Origin: Alphaproteobacteria bacterium
GTDB taxonomy: Bacteria; Pseudomonadota; Alphaproteobacteria; Sphingomonadales; Emcibacteraceae
NCBI GenBank assembly: GCA_002401455.1
Contig: NVTE01000002.1
Span: forward strand, 1 to 32,566
Direction: 5' to 3'
Length of the DNA: 32,566 bases
Positions 13,859 to 23,825 of the stretch are shown here, one piece after another (the stretch's first letter is position 1; every line of letters begins with the position of its first letter). A program made the translations under genes and the position numbers. The notes beneath the pieces are model-generated. The model saw only the letters and a list, made by a program, of their open reading frames with translations, was not told the origin of the DNA and did not search any database.

Positions 13859-16519
13859 TTACTTTAAACTCTTCGATACAATCTCATAGGTGTTTTCGGA
13901 CAGGCCTTTCAGGTTCATAATCCGCTCCAGGGTCGCTTTCATCAGGGCCTGACGGTCAGCGTCATAATATTTCCAGCGACCCAGAGGCTGGACCAGACGT
14001 GAGGCGATCTGGGGGTTGGTCGGGTCGAGCTGTTCGATTATATCGCCGAGGAAGGCATACCCCCGACCGCCTTTCTCATGAAAGCAGGTCAGGTTCAGGC
14101 CACAGAAGGGCCCAACCACCGAGCGCACCCGGTTTGGTGTTCCCAGGTCAAAATCCTGATGCGCGATCAGTTCCCTGACCCGGTCCTGTGTTTCTGGCCG
14201 GCTGACCGCCGCCTGGACTGAAAACCACTTATCCAGCACAAGGGCATCATGGTGCCATTTATCATAAAAATTGCCGAGGGCCTGTTGCCGACTGTCACAG
14301 CTGCTGTTAGCCATCAACGATAAGGCGGCGATCTCATCGGTCATGTTATCCGACGTCCGCAGTTGATCCCCGCACAGCTCAAAGGCGGCGCGGTCGTCCA
14401 GCTTCATCAGGTACGACAGGCTGAGGTTTTTCAGCCGTCGGTCGGCCACCGCCTGCTGACTGAAGACATAGGGCTGGTCAGTCTTGCAAGCGTGATAGAT
14501 ATCCTCCAACTGGCCCCGGTGGTGCGCGGCCAGGGTCTGGCTGACAAAATCCCGCGCCTGATGAATGGCATCGACGGCTACGGGTGCGCAATATTGGCCC
14601 AGAATGGCTTCGGTCGGCAGGCTTAACATCTCAGCCATGAACGCCCGGTCAAGGGCGGGATCGGCCAGGATCTTGCCCATAGCAGCGGAAAAATCCTGAT
14701 CCAGGGCCAGTGGACGGCCGGCGGCGATATCCGCGACCAGGTCCATGATGATGCTGGTAGCGATATTCTGTCCGGCTTCCCAGCGGTTAAAACTGTCACT
14801 GTCATGGGCGAGCAGGAACAGGCGATCATCCCGGCTCAGGTCGCTTTTGACTTTCACCGGGGCCGAAAATCCGCGCAGGATTGAGGGGACAGCCTTATTC
14901 TTGACCCCGATAAACGTAAAGCTCTGCTCGGCGGCGGTCAGGTTCAGCATCCGGGTGCCCAGATGGTCAGAGGGCGCATTCTCGCCGTCCAGCTGCAGAG
15001 CAATATCCCGGCCATCGGGACCGATCAGGCCCACCGCCAGCGGAATATGCTGGGGCTGTTTATCCACCTGCCCCACCGTATCGGGCAGGGATTGACGCAG
15101 GGTCAGGGTCATGGTCTGCGCGGCTTTGTCATAGCTGTGGGACAGTGTCACTTCCGGGGTGCCGGCCTGGGAATACCACAGGCGGAACTGGCCAAGGTCA
15201 ACGCCGGAGGCTTTCTCCATGGCGGCAACAAAATCATCACAGGTCACCGCCTGGCCGTCATGGCGGTCGAAATAGAGGTCCATGCCCTTGCGGTAATTGT
15301 CCGGCCCGAGCAGGGTGTGGATCATGCGTATGACCTCGGCGCCCTTCTCATAGACGGTGACGGTGTAAAAGTTATTGATCTCCATATAGCTGTCCGGGCG
15401 CACGGAATGGGCCATGGGGCCACTGTCTTCGGCAAACTGATGCTGACGCAGGATTCGCACGTCCTCGATACGTTTGACGGCGCGGGAGCCCATATCGGCG
15501 GAGAATTCCTGATCCCGGAACACGGTGAGCCCTTCTTTCAAGGACAGCTGGAACCAGTCGCGGCAGGTGACCCGGTTGCCGGTCCAGTTATGGAAATATT
15601 CATGGGCGACCACGGCCTCAACGGCGGCAAAATCACCATCGGTGGCGGTTTCCGCCCGGGCCAGGACACATTTGGTGTTGAAGATATTCAGGCTCTTGTT
15701 TTCCATGGCCCCCATGTTGAAATGGCTGACGGCGACGATATTGAAGATCTCCAGGTCATATTCCAGGCCGTAAACCTGTTCATCCCAGACAAAGGATTTT
15801 TTCAGGCTGTCCATGGCGTGGGGGCATTTATCCAGGTCAGCGGCCTCAACAAATATCCGCAACGTCACCTCTTTTCCCGACCGGGTAGTGATGCTGTTTT
15901 CCAGGCATTCCAAATCACCCGCGACCAGGGCAAACAGGTAACTCGGTTTGGGGAATGGGTCATCCCAGACGGTGAAATGCCGGCCATCGGCCAACGCACC
16001 CTGATCCGTTTTATTGCCATTGGACAACAAGACCGGATAAGCAGCTTTATCGGCCTCAATCCGCACCCGGTAGGTGGCCATCACGTCCGGTTGGTCGAGG
16101 AAATAGGTAATCCGGCGAAAGCCTTCAGCCTCACATTGTGTGCAATACATGCCCTTGGAAATATAAAGCCCCTCCAACGCCGTGTTGGTGCCCGGGTCAA
16201 TATCATTCTCGATTACCAGCTCAAACTGATCCGGGACCTGGGGTATGATCAGCTGATGATCGGACAGCTGATACTGGTCCGGGTTAAGTCTCTGCCCATC
16301 TATGACGACCGACGTCAGGATCATGTCATGGCCATCGAGCTTCAACGGGGCCCCATCCTCGCTCTGGCGGGTAACCGACAGCGTCGCGCGGACATGGGTC
16401 ACGCCGTCCCGCAGGTCGAACGCGAGATCGACTCGCTCAATCTGAAAATCCGGGACCCTGTAATCCTTTAAATATTTTGTCTGGGGGTGAGTTTGGTCAG
16501 CGTTACGCGCGTCAGCCAT
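13859..16519 (-). CDS. pepN: Aminopeptidase N (M1 family)
   Basis: Zinc metallopeptidase that removes N-terminal residues from peptides in the cytoplasm, the main broad-specificity aminopeptidase of proteobacteria. The 886-residue product is full length. It shows GAMEN at 270-274 (substrate N-terminus binding), HEYFH at 306-310 (HExxH zinc site) and the third ligand Glu329 in SLKEGLTVFRDQEFS. The C-terminal half is the helical domain of the E. coli PepN type. The gene starts 23 bases after a sigma-54 response-regulator gene on the same strand and may be co-transcribed with it, which is unusual for pepN. It converges with the cation exporter. A plus-strand reading frame across 14963-16471 is only the antisense shadow. 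Confidence 0.97.
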   Translation of the reverse strand: MADARNADQTHPQTKYLKDYRVPDFQIERVDLAFDLRDGVTHVRATLSVTRQSEDGAPLKLDGHDMILTSVVIDGQRLNPDQYQLSDHQLIIPQVPDQFELVIENDIDPGTNTALEGLYISKGMYCTQCEAEGFRRITYFLDQPDVMATYRVRIEADKAAYPVLLSNGNKTDQGALADGRHFTVWDDPFPKPSYLFALVAGDLECLENSITTRSGKEVTLRIFVEAADLDKCPHAMDSLKKSFVWDEQVYGLEYDLEIFNIVAVSHFNMGAMENKSLNIFNTKCVLARAETATDGDFAAVEAVVAHEYFHNWTGNRVTCRDWFQLSLKEGLTVFRDQEFSADMGSRAVKRIEDVRILRQHQFAEDSGPMAHSVRPDSYMEINNFYTVTVYEKGAEVIRMIHTLLGPDNYRKGMDLYFDRHDGQAVTCDDFVAAMEKASGVDLGQFRLWYSQAGTPEVTLSHSYDKAAQTMTLTLRQSLPDTVGQVDKQPQHIPLAVGLIGPDGRDIALQLDGENAPSDHLGTRMLNLTAAEQSFTFIGVKNKAVPSILRGFSAPVKVKSDLSRDDRLFLLAHDSDSFNRWEAGQNIATSIIMDLVADIAAGRPLALDQDFSAAMGKILADPALDRAFMAEMLSLPTEAILGQYCAPVAVDAIHQARDFVSQTLAAHHRGQLEDIYHACKTDQPYVFSQQAVADRRLKNLSLSYLMKLDDRAAFELCGDQLRTSDNMTDEIAALSLMANSSCDSRQQALGNFYDKWHHDALVLDKWFSVQAAVSRPETQDRVRELIAHQDFDLGTPNRVRSVVGPFCGLNLTCFHEKGGRGYAFLGDIIEQLDPTNPQIASRLVQPLGRWKYYDADRQALMKATLERIMNLKGLSENTYEIVSKSLK

Positions 16520-16542
16520 AGGTGTCTAAGTCCTTATAGATT

Positions 16543-17985
16543 TTAATTCTTTAATGGGTCCCGCTCCGGGAGACTTACAGCCTCTGCGGGCCAGGATTTT
16601 AATTTCCGGTAAATTGTCGACGGATTAATCCCCAGGTGGGCCGCGGCCTGGGAAATATTGCCGCCACAGATGTCGATGGCCGTTTCTATGACGTCTTTTT
16701 CTGTTTGCCACAAAGGACGGATCGCCTGAACCCCCGGCTTCTCTTCCACGGAGAGCTCGCTCTGGGGGCTGACCTCATAACCTGTGCCATTATGGTCTTC
16801 ATCAAGGGTGAGACCGTCGAGGAAATCCTTAGGTAACATATTCATTTCCACTACCTCGCCGTCATTGAGAACGACAACATTGCGGATAACATTCTGCAAT
16901 TGCCGAACATTCCCAGGCCAGCCATGCCTCAGAAGAACATCCTCTACCTGCGGTGAATAACTCTTGAATTCCCGTCCCTCTTCTTTGGAAAACGTCCGTA
17001 AGAAATTCAGGGCAATTTCCAGTTTATCCCGCCCCCGTTCCCTGAGTGGCGGCAATTTAAGGGGAATGACATTAAGGCGATAATATAAATCTTCCCGGAA
17101 CAGGCCTTTTTCCACCATTTCCAGAGGATCGCGGTTAGTGGCACATATATACCGAATATCCACATGACAGGTTTTTGCGTTACCCACCCGCTGATAGGTG
17201 CCTGACTGAATAAGTCGAAGTAATTTCGCTTGAAGATTTATGTCCATTTCGGCTATTTCATCAAGGAACAAAGTTCCGCCGTCCGCCCGTTGCGCGGCGC
17301 CTTCCCGGTCTGCTATGGCCCCGGTAAAGGCCCCCTTAACATGGCCAAATATCTCACTTTCCATCAGGTCCTTGGGGATGGCACTACAATTTAAAATCAC
17401 CATCTCCTTGTCGCCGCGGATACTGATATCATGGATGGCCTGGGCGCAAAGTTCTTTGCCGGTGCCACTTTCCCCGGCAATGAAGACCGTGGCTGAGCTT
17501 GAGGCCACATTTTCAATGGTATCATACAGTACCTGCATAACCTTTGAACTGCCCAACATCCCGTGAAATTCGGTTATGCCAAATTGGCTTTTATAGCTGT
17601 CTACCATCTGGCGCAGATACATGCGCTCCCTGGCATTGCGAACGGTCAGAACAAGGCGGGCCTGATCAAAAGGTTTTTGCAAATATTCGAAAGCCCCCAG
17701 CCGCATGGCGTCCACCACCCGAGAAACAGCCCCATAACCTGTAATCACGATAACACAGCATTTCATACCTGCCTCTGAAATATATTTCAGAATTTCCATA
17801 CCGTCCATATCCGGCAAGTTCATATCAAGTAAAATGATTTGAGGCGTATGATCTGATAGATATGAAAAAGCGGCATTACCGGTTTCAACATGAGTAATCT
17901 CAACACTTTCGTCCCGCAGATGCTCAATATAGAGTTCTGCCAGCAAGACTGTATCTTCGATCATCAGAATGGACATTTTATTCAC
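16543..17985 (-). CDS. Sigma-54-dependent response regulator, LuxO/NtrC-like
   Basis: Phosphorylation-controlled activator of sigma-54 promoters. The 480-residue protein has a receiver domain (1-125) with phospho-acceptor Asp54 in ILLDMNLPDMDG and Lys104 in LQKPF. The AAA+ domain has Walker A GESGTGKE at 171-178, the sigma-54 contact loop GAFTGA at 218-223, Walker B LFLDE at 239-243 and the arginine-finger region further on. It ends with a Fis-type helix-turn-helix (GGNISQAAAHLGINPSTIYRKL). The N-terminus MIEDTVLLAELYIEHL resembles LuxO of quorum sensing. Translation starts at GTG with GAGG nine bases upstream; an ATG three codons later is the alternative. No histidine kinase or phosphotransfer protein is in the window. 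The gene follows cpdR and precedes pepN. Confidence 0.92.
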   Translation of the reverse strand: MNKMSILMIEDTVLLAELYIEHLRDESVEITHVETGNAAFSYLSDHTPQIILLDMNLPDMDGMEILKYISEAGMKCCVIVITGYGAVSRVVDAMRLGAFEYLQKPFDQARLVLTVRNARERMYLRQMVDSYKSQFGITEFHGMLGSSKVMQVLYDTIENVASSSATVFIAGESGTGKELCAQAIHDISIRGDKEMVILNCSAIPKDLMESEIFGHVKGAFTGAIADREGAAQRADGGTLFLDEIAEMDINLQAKLLRLIQSGTYQRVGNAKTCHVDIRYICATNRDPLEMVEKGLFREDLYYRLNVIPLKLPPLRERGRDKLEIALNFLRTFSKEEGREFKSYSPQVEDVLLRHGWPGNVRQLQNVIRNVVVLNDGEVVEMNMLPKDFLDGLTLDEDHNGTGYEVSPQSELSVEEKPGVQAIRPLWQTEKDVIETAIDICGGNISQAAAHLGINPSTIYRKLKSWPAEAVSLPERDPLKN

Positions 17986-18087
17986 AGGATTACGCCTCGC
18001 GGTGTTAATGGAATTAAACGCAACTGGAATAGTATTATGGTGGTTCGTCGGGCGGGCCTAAGATGCGGTTTCGGCAGAAAGAAAATT

Positions 18088-18453
18088 CTACGCCACCTCA
18101 CTGAACATGCGGCCAACCTCATCAACCATATCTTTCAGGTGAAAGGGCTTCTGCAAAACTTTGGAATTTGCTGGCCGATCTTTTGCCTTATCCATGGCAA
18201 CCGCAGCAAAACCAGTAATGAACATAACATTCAATTTAGGCTGCATATTTGTCGCCCGTCGGGCCAACTCAATACCATCCATGCCCGGCATGACGATGTC
18301 CGTCAGCAGTAAATCAAAGCCGCCGCCCGCAAGCAGAGGCAATGCATCGGTTCCCGATCCAACAGACACGACCTGATAACCAGCCTTCTCAAGAGATCTT
18401 GATAAAAAACCTCTCATGGTATCATCATCTTCAGCTATCATAATACGCGGCAC
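18088..18453 (-). CDS. cpdR: CpdR-like single-domain response regulator
   Basis: Stand-alone receiver of 121 residues. In Caulobacter, unphosphorylated CpdR primes the ClpXP protease for degradation of cell-cycle factors and is phosphorylated through the CckA-ChpT relay. The sequence has the acidic pocket AEDDD (8-12), phospho-acceptor Asp52 in LLLTDIVMPGMDGIELA, Thr80 in FITGFAA and Lys102 in QKPFHLKDMVDEV. This close match to CpdR through FITGFAA and KPFHL separates it from generic CheY-like proteins. Start is GTG with AAGGG nine bases upstream. It is divergent from an N-formylglutamate amidohydrolase gene, a neighbourhood I recall from other alphaproteobacteria. The 102-base gap to the sigma-54 regulator leaves co-transcription open. 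Confidence 0.9.
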   Translation of the reverse strand: MPRIMIAEDDDTMRGFLSRSLEKAGYQVVSVGSGTDALPLLAGGGFDLLLTDIVMPGMDGIELARRATNMQPKLNVMFITGFAAVAMDKAKDRPANSKVLQKPFHLKDMVDEVGRMFSEVA

Positions 18454-18664
18454 AGACTATACCCTTTTATATATGTCAATATTTCAGGATTCTCACCCTA
18501 TTCTATATTTTAAATACGCACTAGGTATGAATATTTCAATAAATATTTGACTTATTTTTCTTTTTCTTAGTAATTTCTAAGGTAAGCTTAACCCAATATG
18601 AAAGCTCTTCAAATGAATATTTTAGTTTGGGTCTATTAACTCTACGTAATACTGGAAAATAGCC
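18454..18664. promoter_or_regulatory. AT-rich divergent promoter region, cpdR / N-formylglutamate amidohydrolase
   Basis: These 211 bases hold no ORF. They are strongly AT-rich and contain one GATTC (a GANTC site for CcrM-type cell-cycle methylation) near 18490. Two TTAAC-type half-sites occur near 18588 and 18637, which loosely resemble CtrA half-sites but lack the TTAA-N7-TTAA spacing. Cell-cycle control of cpdR would be plausible but is not shown. Confidence 0.4.
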
Positions 18665-19531
18665 ATGCAGCCATATTCAATTTTTCGCCCGGAATGTGAC
18701 CCGCGGGGCCTTATTTTTAACAGCCCCCACAGTGGCACTTTCCTGCCGAAAAAGTTTCTGAAACAAATTTCCATCGCCCCCGACCTGCTTCATTATTCCG
18801 GCGATATTCTAGTGGACAAGCTGATCAAAAACGCCCCTCTCTTTGGTGCCACATGCTTCATTAATAATTTTGCCCGAACCTATGTGGATACCAATCGTGC
18901 GGCCAATGAAATAGACCGGGACATGTTCCTGAATACGACCGGGGAAAGTGATTTCGACAGAACCCAGAAGGTGGCCATGGGCTTTGGCCTCTTTTCCCGG
19001 AAATCCTATAATGGGCAAAACATCTATCCCGACAAGATGCCCTCTTCAGAAATAAATCACCGACTGGATCTTGTCTATCACCCGGTTCACAAGGCCCTTG
19101 CTACCCTGCTTGATCATTGCCACCAGGACCATGGATACTACCTGCTGCTGGATTGTCATTCCATGCCCTCCTATGAATTCATCGACTCTGGGCTATCCAA
19201 TAACAGCCAGCCAGACCTGATCATTGGAAATTGTTTCGAGAACAGTTGCGCCCCGGACCTGAGCCAACATGTGGCAAATTATTTCATCCAGCATGGTCTG
19301 AATGTTGCCTTTAATGTGCCCTATCCCGGCGGTTTCAACACCCGACATTACGGCATGCCCGAGCAGCAGAAAAATACGCTCCAGCTGGAGTTCAGCCGGG
19401 TGTTATATATGGATGAAAAGACCCTGAAGTCCCATGACGGGTTTGACACCCTGCAACGTATCCTGACAGGGCTCAGTGAAAATCTGGTTAAGAATTTGTC
19501 AGGCTTTTTTCCGTCTGAGAAAGGCCTTTAG
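18665..19531 (+). CDS. N-formylglutamate amidohydrolase family protein
   Basis: Family members hydrolyse N-formyl-L-glutamate to formate and glutamate, the end of one histidine degradation route (HutG), though many have unproven substrates. The 288-residue product shows the family motifs NSPHSGTFLP (19-28), NFARTYVDTNRAANEIDRDMF, LLDCHSMPS and QLEFSRVLYMDE, including the His and Glu residues expected to bind zinc. No other hut gene is present here. Instead it is divergent from cpdR and its last 33 bases overlap the end of murJ on the other strand. Because of the missing hut context, I give the family name and not the gene symbol. Confidence 0.9.
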   Translation: MQPYSIFRPECDPRGLIFNSPHSGTFLPKKFLKQISIAPDLLHYSGDILVDKLIKNAPLFGATCFINNFARTYVDTNRAANEIDRDMFLNTTGESDFDRTQKVAMGFGLFSRKSYNGQNIYPDKMPSSEINHRLDLVYHPVHKALATLLDHCHQDHGYYLLLDCHSMPSYEFIDSGLSNNSQPDLIIGNCFENSCAPDLSQHVANYFIQHGLNVAFNVPYPGGFNTRHYGMPEQQKNTLQLEFSRVLYMDEKTLKSHDGFDTLQRILTGLSENLVKNLSGFFPSEKGL

Positions 19532-21049
19532 CTCCCGGAGGTCGACTGCGCCGGTGACAAAGGTCATCACCAGGTAACTGCCAATTCCGGCTACCATCAG
19601 GATGATTAATCCCAGAATCTTCTGGGTCAAGGGGCCGTCAAACATCGGGGCTATCTGACCGGACGTCAACCAGACAATCCCGCCCATGACCGCACTGGCC
19701 AGCAGATATTTTGACAGGCGGCGCAACACCACTGTCTCAAAGGTGAAATGTCCGCGTCTGACCAGTCCGCCCGACAACATCGCCACATTGACCCAGGCCG
19801 ATATGGCCGTCGCCATGGCCAGTCCCACATGGGCAAAATACTGCATTAGGATCAGATTCAGGGTCATATTGACCACAAGGGCGACCATGGCATATTTAAC
19901 CGGTGTCCGAGTGTCCTTGCGGGCGAAATACCCCGGGCTGAAAATCTTCGCCAGAACATAGGCCGGAAGTCCCACTGCATAGGCGGCCAGGGCATAGGCC
20001 GTCTGCCAGCTGTCATCGGCTGAAAAGGCCCCCCGCTCAAACAGAACATGGATCAACTGATAAGGTACAATCATAAAGGCCACCGCCGCCGGAATAGTCA
20101 AGAACAGGCCCAGTTCGATAGCCCGGTTCTGGTTATAGCTGACCTGTGTCTCGTCCCCTTCGGCGATATTGCGGGCCAGCAGTGGCAGCAAAACCGTACC
20201 CAGCGCCACCCCGATCACCCCAATGGGCAATTGATTGAGCCGGTCGGCATAAAACAAAAATGAAATCGAGCCATCGGGCAGATGGGAAGCTATGATCATG
20301 TCAAGCATCAGGTTAATCTGGATCACGCCTGCGCCCAGTGCCGCCGGCATCATGATGATCAGCATTTCCTTAACCTTTGGCGTCATGCGCGGCAAGACAA
20401 GTCTAATTTTATAGCCCACCCGCCGACAGGCGAGATAGAGCCATATCAGCTGGATCAGGCCCGCGACAGTGACCGCCAGGGCCAGGGAATGGGCGGGTGT
20501 CTCCAACTGATCCGAGAAAAACATCAGGGCCGAAATCATACACAGATTAAGAATGATCGGGGTTCCCGCCGTTTCCGAAAATTTCCCCAGCGCATTCAAG
20601 ATACCGCCCAACAGGGAAACCAGACTGATAAACAGCAAAAATGGAAAAGTAATCCGGGTCAGCATTACCGCCAGCTGGAACTTGGCCTCGTCATCACTGA
20701 AGCCACCTGCCAGGACATAGATCACCCCGGGGGCGAATATTTCCATGACCGCCACCAGGACCAGAAGCACCACGATCAGGCTGGAAAAGGCGGTTTCGGC
20801 AAAGGACAGTGCCTCTTCCCGGCCACCCGTGGTCAGGGTGGCGGTGAACACCGGAATAAAAGACGCGCTGAACGCCCCCTCAGCAAACAGCCGGCGGAAA
20901 AAATTGGGTAGTTTCAGGGCGACGAAGAAACAATCGGCCACGATCCCAGCGCCTAAGATCGAGGCCGACAGGATATCCCGGACAAACCCTAAAATCCGGC
21001 TTATGAATGTGAAACTGCTAAAGATAGCAACAGTTCTTGCTAGGGACAT
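19499..21049 (-). CDS. murJ: Lipid II flippase MurJ (MviN)
   Basis: Moves lipid-linked peptidoglycan precursor across the inner membrane. The 516-residue protein is hydrophobic throughout (14 membrane segments expected for the MOP superfamily) and has the family N-terminus TFISRILGFVRDILSASILG with FVALKLPNFFRRLFAEGAFSASFIPVF. The charged residues of the central cavity region (Arg in SRILGFVRD and RRLFAEGAFS) are kept. It starts one base after the glnD stop codon on the minus strand, so it is translated as part of mutS-glnD-murJ. Its 3' end overlaps the converging N-formylglutamate amidohydrolase gene by 33 bases. In several alphaproteobacteria trpS follows murJ; it is not here. Confidence 0.95.
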   Translation of the reverse strand: MSLARTVAIFSSFTFISRILGFVRDILSASILGAGIVADCFFVALKLPNFFRRLFAEGAFSASFIPVFTATLTTGGREEALSFAETAFSSLIVVLLVLVAVMEIFAPGVIYVLAGGFSDDEAKFQLAVMLTRITFPFLLFISLVSLLGGILNALGKFSETAGTPIILNLCMISALMFFSDQLETPAHSLALAVTVAGLIQLIWLYLACRRVGYKIRLVLPRMTPKVKEMLIIMMPAALGAGVIQINLMLDMIIASHLPDGSISFLFYADRLNQLPIGVIGVALGTVLLPLLARNIAEGDETQVSYNQNRAIELGLFLTIPAAVAFMIVPYQLIHVLFERGAFSADDSWQTAYALAAYAVGLPAYVLAKIFSPGYFARKDTRTPVKYAMVALVVNMTLNLILMQYFAHVGLAMATAISAWVNVAMLSGGLVRRGHFTFETVVLRRLSKYLLASAVMGGIVWLTSGQIAPMFDGPLTQKILGLIILMVAGIGSYLVMTFVTGAVDLRELKAFLRRKKA

Positions 21050-21050
21050 A

Positions 21051-23825
21051 TTAGATCGTTACCTGTTTTATTTTTTTATTTTTGCCCTCAGCTGGTTTAT
21101 TCCCTGCCAAAAGCGCCTCCATCAATTTATCTCTGATCTTTGTGAGCTTATTTTCATTATGCACTTTATGGCCGAACAGGTCACAGATAAAAAATACTGT
21201 TACTGCCCGTTCGCCAAAGGTGGCGATATGGGCGCTGCCAATGGACAGCTTCAGGTCAACCAGAGCCTGGGACAACAAATAAAGGAACCCGGGACGATCA
21301 AGGCCATTCAGTTCAATGACCGTATAACGATTACTGGCCTTATTATCGATCAGCACCCGGGGCTCGACACTGAAACTGTCGCTTTTCCGGGACCGGCTGC
21401 GGAGGGCAGCAAGTTCTTTTCGTGGCAGCAGTTCTCCCGCCAGGGTCCGCCCAATGGTTTTCCGCAGGCGGTCGAGCTTGTGTTTATCCTTGAACAGGCC
21501 GCCGTCCGTTTCTTGTATCCAGAAGGTATCCAGCGCCATGCCGTCCTTGGTGGTAAATATCTTGGCGTCCTGAATCGAAGCGCCACTGACCGCAATTGCC
21601 CCCGTCATTCGCGCGAACAGACCCGGATGATCCTGGGCATAGATGGTCAGTTCTGAGATGCTTTGAAATTCATCCACATGAATAGTTATGGTCAGATTTT
21701 CTTTAAGCTTTTCTGCGGCGGAAATCATGTGAGCATTTCGGGTTTGATTTTCATCACTAAGCGCTAACCAATAGGGTTCATAAAACCGTTTACAATAAGC
21801 GGAAAACTCCTCGTCGGTCCACTCGGTAAGTTCCGCCCGAAGCCGCTCCTTTACCGCCTCTATCCGGTGTTTGTTTCCGCCCTCCACATGGCCGCCCAGA
21901 AGATATTCTTCGGCCTGATAATAAAGATCCCGCAACAGCTGCCCCTTCCAGCCATTCCAAATTTTCGGGCCCACCGCCCGAATATCGACAACCGTCAAGA
22001 TCAACAGCAGCCTTAAGCGTTCCGGGCTCTGGATGATTTTGGACACATCCGCGATGGTTTTCGGGTCATTCAGGTCCCGCTTGAAGGCCACATGGGTCAT
22101 CACAAGATGGTTACGCACCAGCCAGGCCACTGTTTCGGTCTGGGCCGATGTCAGTCCAAGCCGGGGACAAAGTTTCAGTGCCACCTGCTCGCCCAGAACC
22201 GAGTGATCGCCCTTGCGGCCCTTGGCAATATCATGGAGCAGGACCGCTACATACAACACCTTTCGGGACAGGACCTTATGGACTATATCATTGGCCAGGG
22301 GATGTTCTTCTGCCAACAGCCCGCGTTCCAGGTCCGAGATTAATTCTATGGCCCGAATGGTATGCTCATCAACGGTATAAACATGATACATGTCAAATTG
22401 CATCTGGGCGACAACCCGGCCAAAGTCAGGGACGAACTTGCCAAAGACACCGGCTTCGTTCATCAGCCGCAGAATGAATCCCGGCCCCTTGTCGTAGGTC
22501 AGAATTTCAATGAACAGCCGGTTGGCTTCCGGATCATTCTGAACCGTTCGTGTAATCAGTTTCAGGTTATTTCGGATCCGCCGCAGAGCCCGGGGGTGAA
22601 TATCCAGGTTATTCTGCTGGGCCACATGGAAAATGCGGATCAGGTTAACCGGGTCATCTTTTAGAACCTTGGAAGTTGTCAGGGAAATGCGAGTCCCTTC
22701 GACGGGAAAAATTCCAATTGCCCGTTTCCTTAAGCCGAACGATGGCATCCTAAGGCGTGGTTTCCGCTTATGTTTATCTTCAAGGTAAGCACAATAAATC
22801 CGGGTCAGGTCACCGACGGTTTTTGCGGTCAGGAAGAAATGTTTCATGAACCGTTCCACATCTGACAGTCCGGCCCGGCTGACATAGCCCAGTCGGACTG
22901 CCAGGATCTTCTGAACGTCGAAAGATATGCGTTCCTCGGCCCGGCCAGAAACATAATGCAGGTGACAACGAACCGTGGTCAGGAAATTATAGGCCTTCTG
23001 GAACTGGCGGTATTCACTTTTGGAGAATACACCCTTCTCCACCACCTCGGCCACACTATGGACCCCGTAAATATATTTCGATATCCAATAGAGCGTCTGC
23101 AGGTCGCGCAGGCCACCCTTACCTTCCTTGATATTTGGTTCCACAACATATCGGGTCTTACCAAGCCTGACATGGCGCGCATCCCGTTCGGCCAGCTTTT
23201 CCTCGACAAACTCAGGTTCCGTCCCGGCAATAACCTGGGAATTATACCTATCATGGAACTCTTTATACAGCGCTTCATCCGCACATATATACCGCGCTTC
23301 CAGCAGAGATGTGCGAATGGTCAGGTCCTGTTTTGACAAACGGATGCATTCATCGACGGTCCGTACCGCATGGCCCACCTTCAGTCCGATGTCCCACATC
23401 ATATAAAGCATATACTCCACCACCTGTTCGCCCCAGGGGGTTTGCTTGTAGGGCAACAGAAACAGTAGGTCCACATCGGAATAGGGCGCCATGTCTTCAC
23501 GGCCATAGCCGCCGATGGCCACCAGACTCAACCGCTCGCTCAAGGTCCTGTTCTGTTCCAGAAAAACAACCTCTGTCGTCACCCTATAGAGCTGAAAGAG
23601 AATTTCATCGGTGAGGAAGCTTTGGGCCGCGACCAGTGGCCGGCCATTCTCCCCCGCTTCGCAACGCCGCTGGACCTCATCAAAACCCCTTTGGTAAAAC
23701 TCCTTGAACAGCGCCAGCAACTCTGGACGAATATCAGACGATGACGCCTCTTCCTGAATACAGGCCAGCCGGACGGTAAAATCCGCACGGTCAAAGATCA
23801 GCTGGTGTTTTTTAATTCTAGTCAT
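21051..23825 (-). CDS. glnD: PII uridylyltransferase / uridylyl-removing enzyme
   Basis: Nitrogen sensor that adds UMP to PII proteins when glutamine is low and removes it when glutamine is high. The 924-residue protein has the nucleotidyltransferase motif [17 protein letters not shown] with Asp117 and Asp119, and the HD hydrolase domain with [17 protein letters not shown]. Two C-terminal ACT glutamine-sensing domains follow (starting near [20 protein letters not shown] and [19 protein letters not shown]). All four domains appear complete. The ATG overlaps the mutS stop (ATGACTAG, eight bases), which implies translational coupling, and murJ follows after one base. The coding strand ends in a lysine-rich tail. 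Confidence 0.97.
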   Translation of the reverse strand: MTRIKKHQLIFDRADFTVRLACIQEEASSSDIRPELLALFKEFYQRGFDEVQRRCEAGENGRPLVAAQSFLTDEILFQLYRVTTEVVFLEQNRTLSERLSLVAIGGYGREDMAPYSDVDLLFLLPYKQTPWGEQVVEYMLYMMWDIGLKVGHAVRTVDECIRLSKQDLTIRTSLLEARYICADEALYKEFHDRYNSQVIAGTEPEFVEEKLAERDARHVRLGKTRYVVEPNIKEGKGGLRDLQTLYWISKYIYGVHSVAEVVEKGVFSKSEYRQFQKAYNFLTTVRCHLHYVSGRAEERISFDVQKILAVRLGYVSRAGLSDVERFMKHFFLTAKTVGDLTRIYCAYLEDKHKRKPRLRMPSFGLRKRAIGIFPVEGTRISLTTSKVLKDDPVNLIRIFHVAQQNNLDIHPRALRRIRNNLKLITRTVQNDPEANRLFIEILTYDKGPGFILRLMNEAGVFGKFVPDFGRVVAQMQFDMYHVYTVDEHTIRAIELISDLERGLLAEEHPLANDIVHKVLSRKVLYVAVLLHDIAKGRKGDHSVLGEQVALKLCPRLGLTSAQTETVAWLVRNHLVMTHVAFKRDLNDPKTIADVSKIIQSPERLRLLLILTVVDIRAVGPKIWNGWKGQLLRDLYYQAEEYLLGGHVEGGNKHRIEAVKERLRAELTEWTDEEFSAYCKRFYEPYWLALSDENQTRNAHMISAAEKLKENLTITIHVDEFQSISELTIYAQDHPGLFARMTGAIAVSGASIQDAKIFTTKDGMALDTFWIQETDGGLFKDKHKLDRLRKTIGRTLAGELLPRKELAALRSRSRKSDSFSVEPRVLIDNKASNRYTVIELNGLDRPGFLYLLSQALVDLKLSIGSAHIATFGERAVTVFFICDLFGHKVHNENKLTKIRDKLMEALLAGNKPAEGKNKKIKQVTI

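Noticed and set aside
14963-16471. A 502-codon open frame on the plus strand opposite pepN
   Set aside because: It lies entirely antisense to an intact aminopeptidase N, has no family features and is the kind of long shadow frame that biased codon use produces.
18580-18650. CtrA binding sites upstream of cpdR
   Set aside because: Only isolated TTAAC half-sites; no TTAA-N7-TTAA pair, so not claimed as a feature.
20282-21656. Two open frames of 209 and 303 codons opposite murJ and glnD
   Set aside because: Both are antisense to intact conserved genes, overlap each other in different frames and show Gln/His/Arg-rich or low-information composition typical of shadows.
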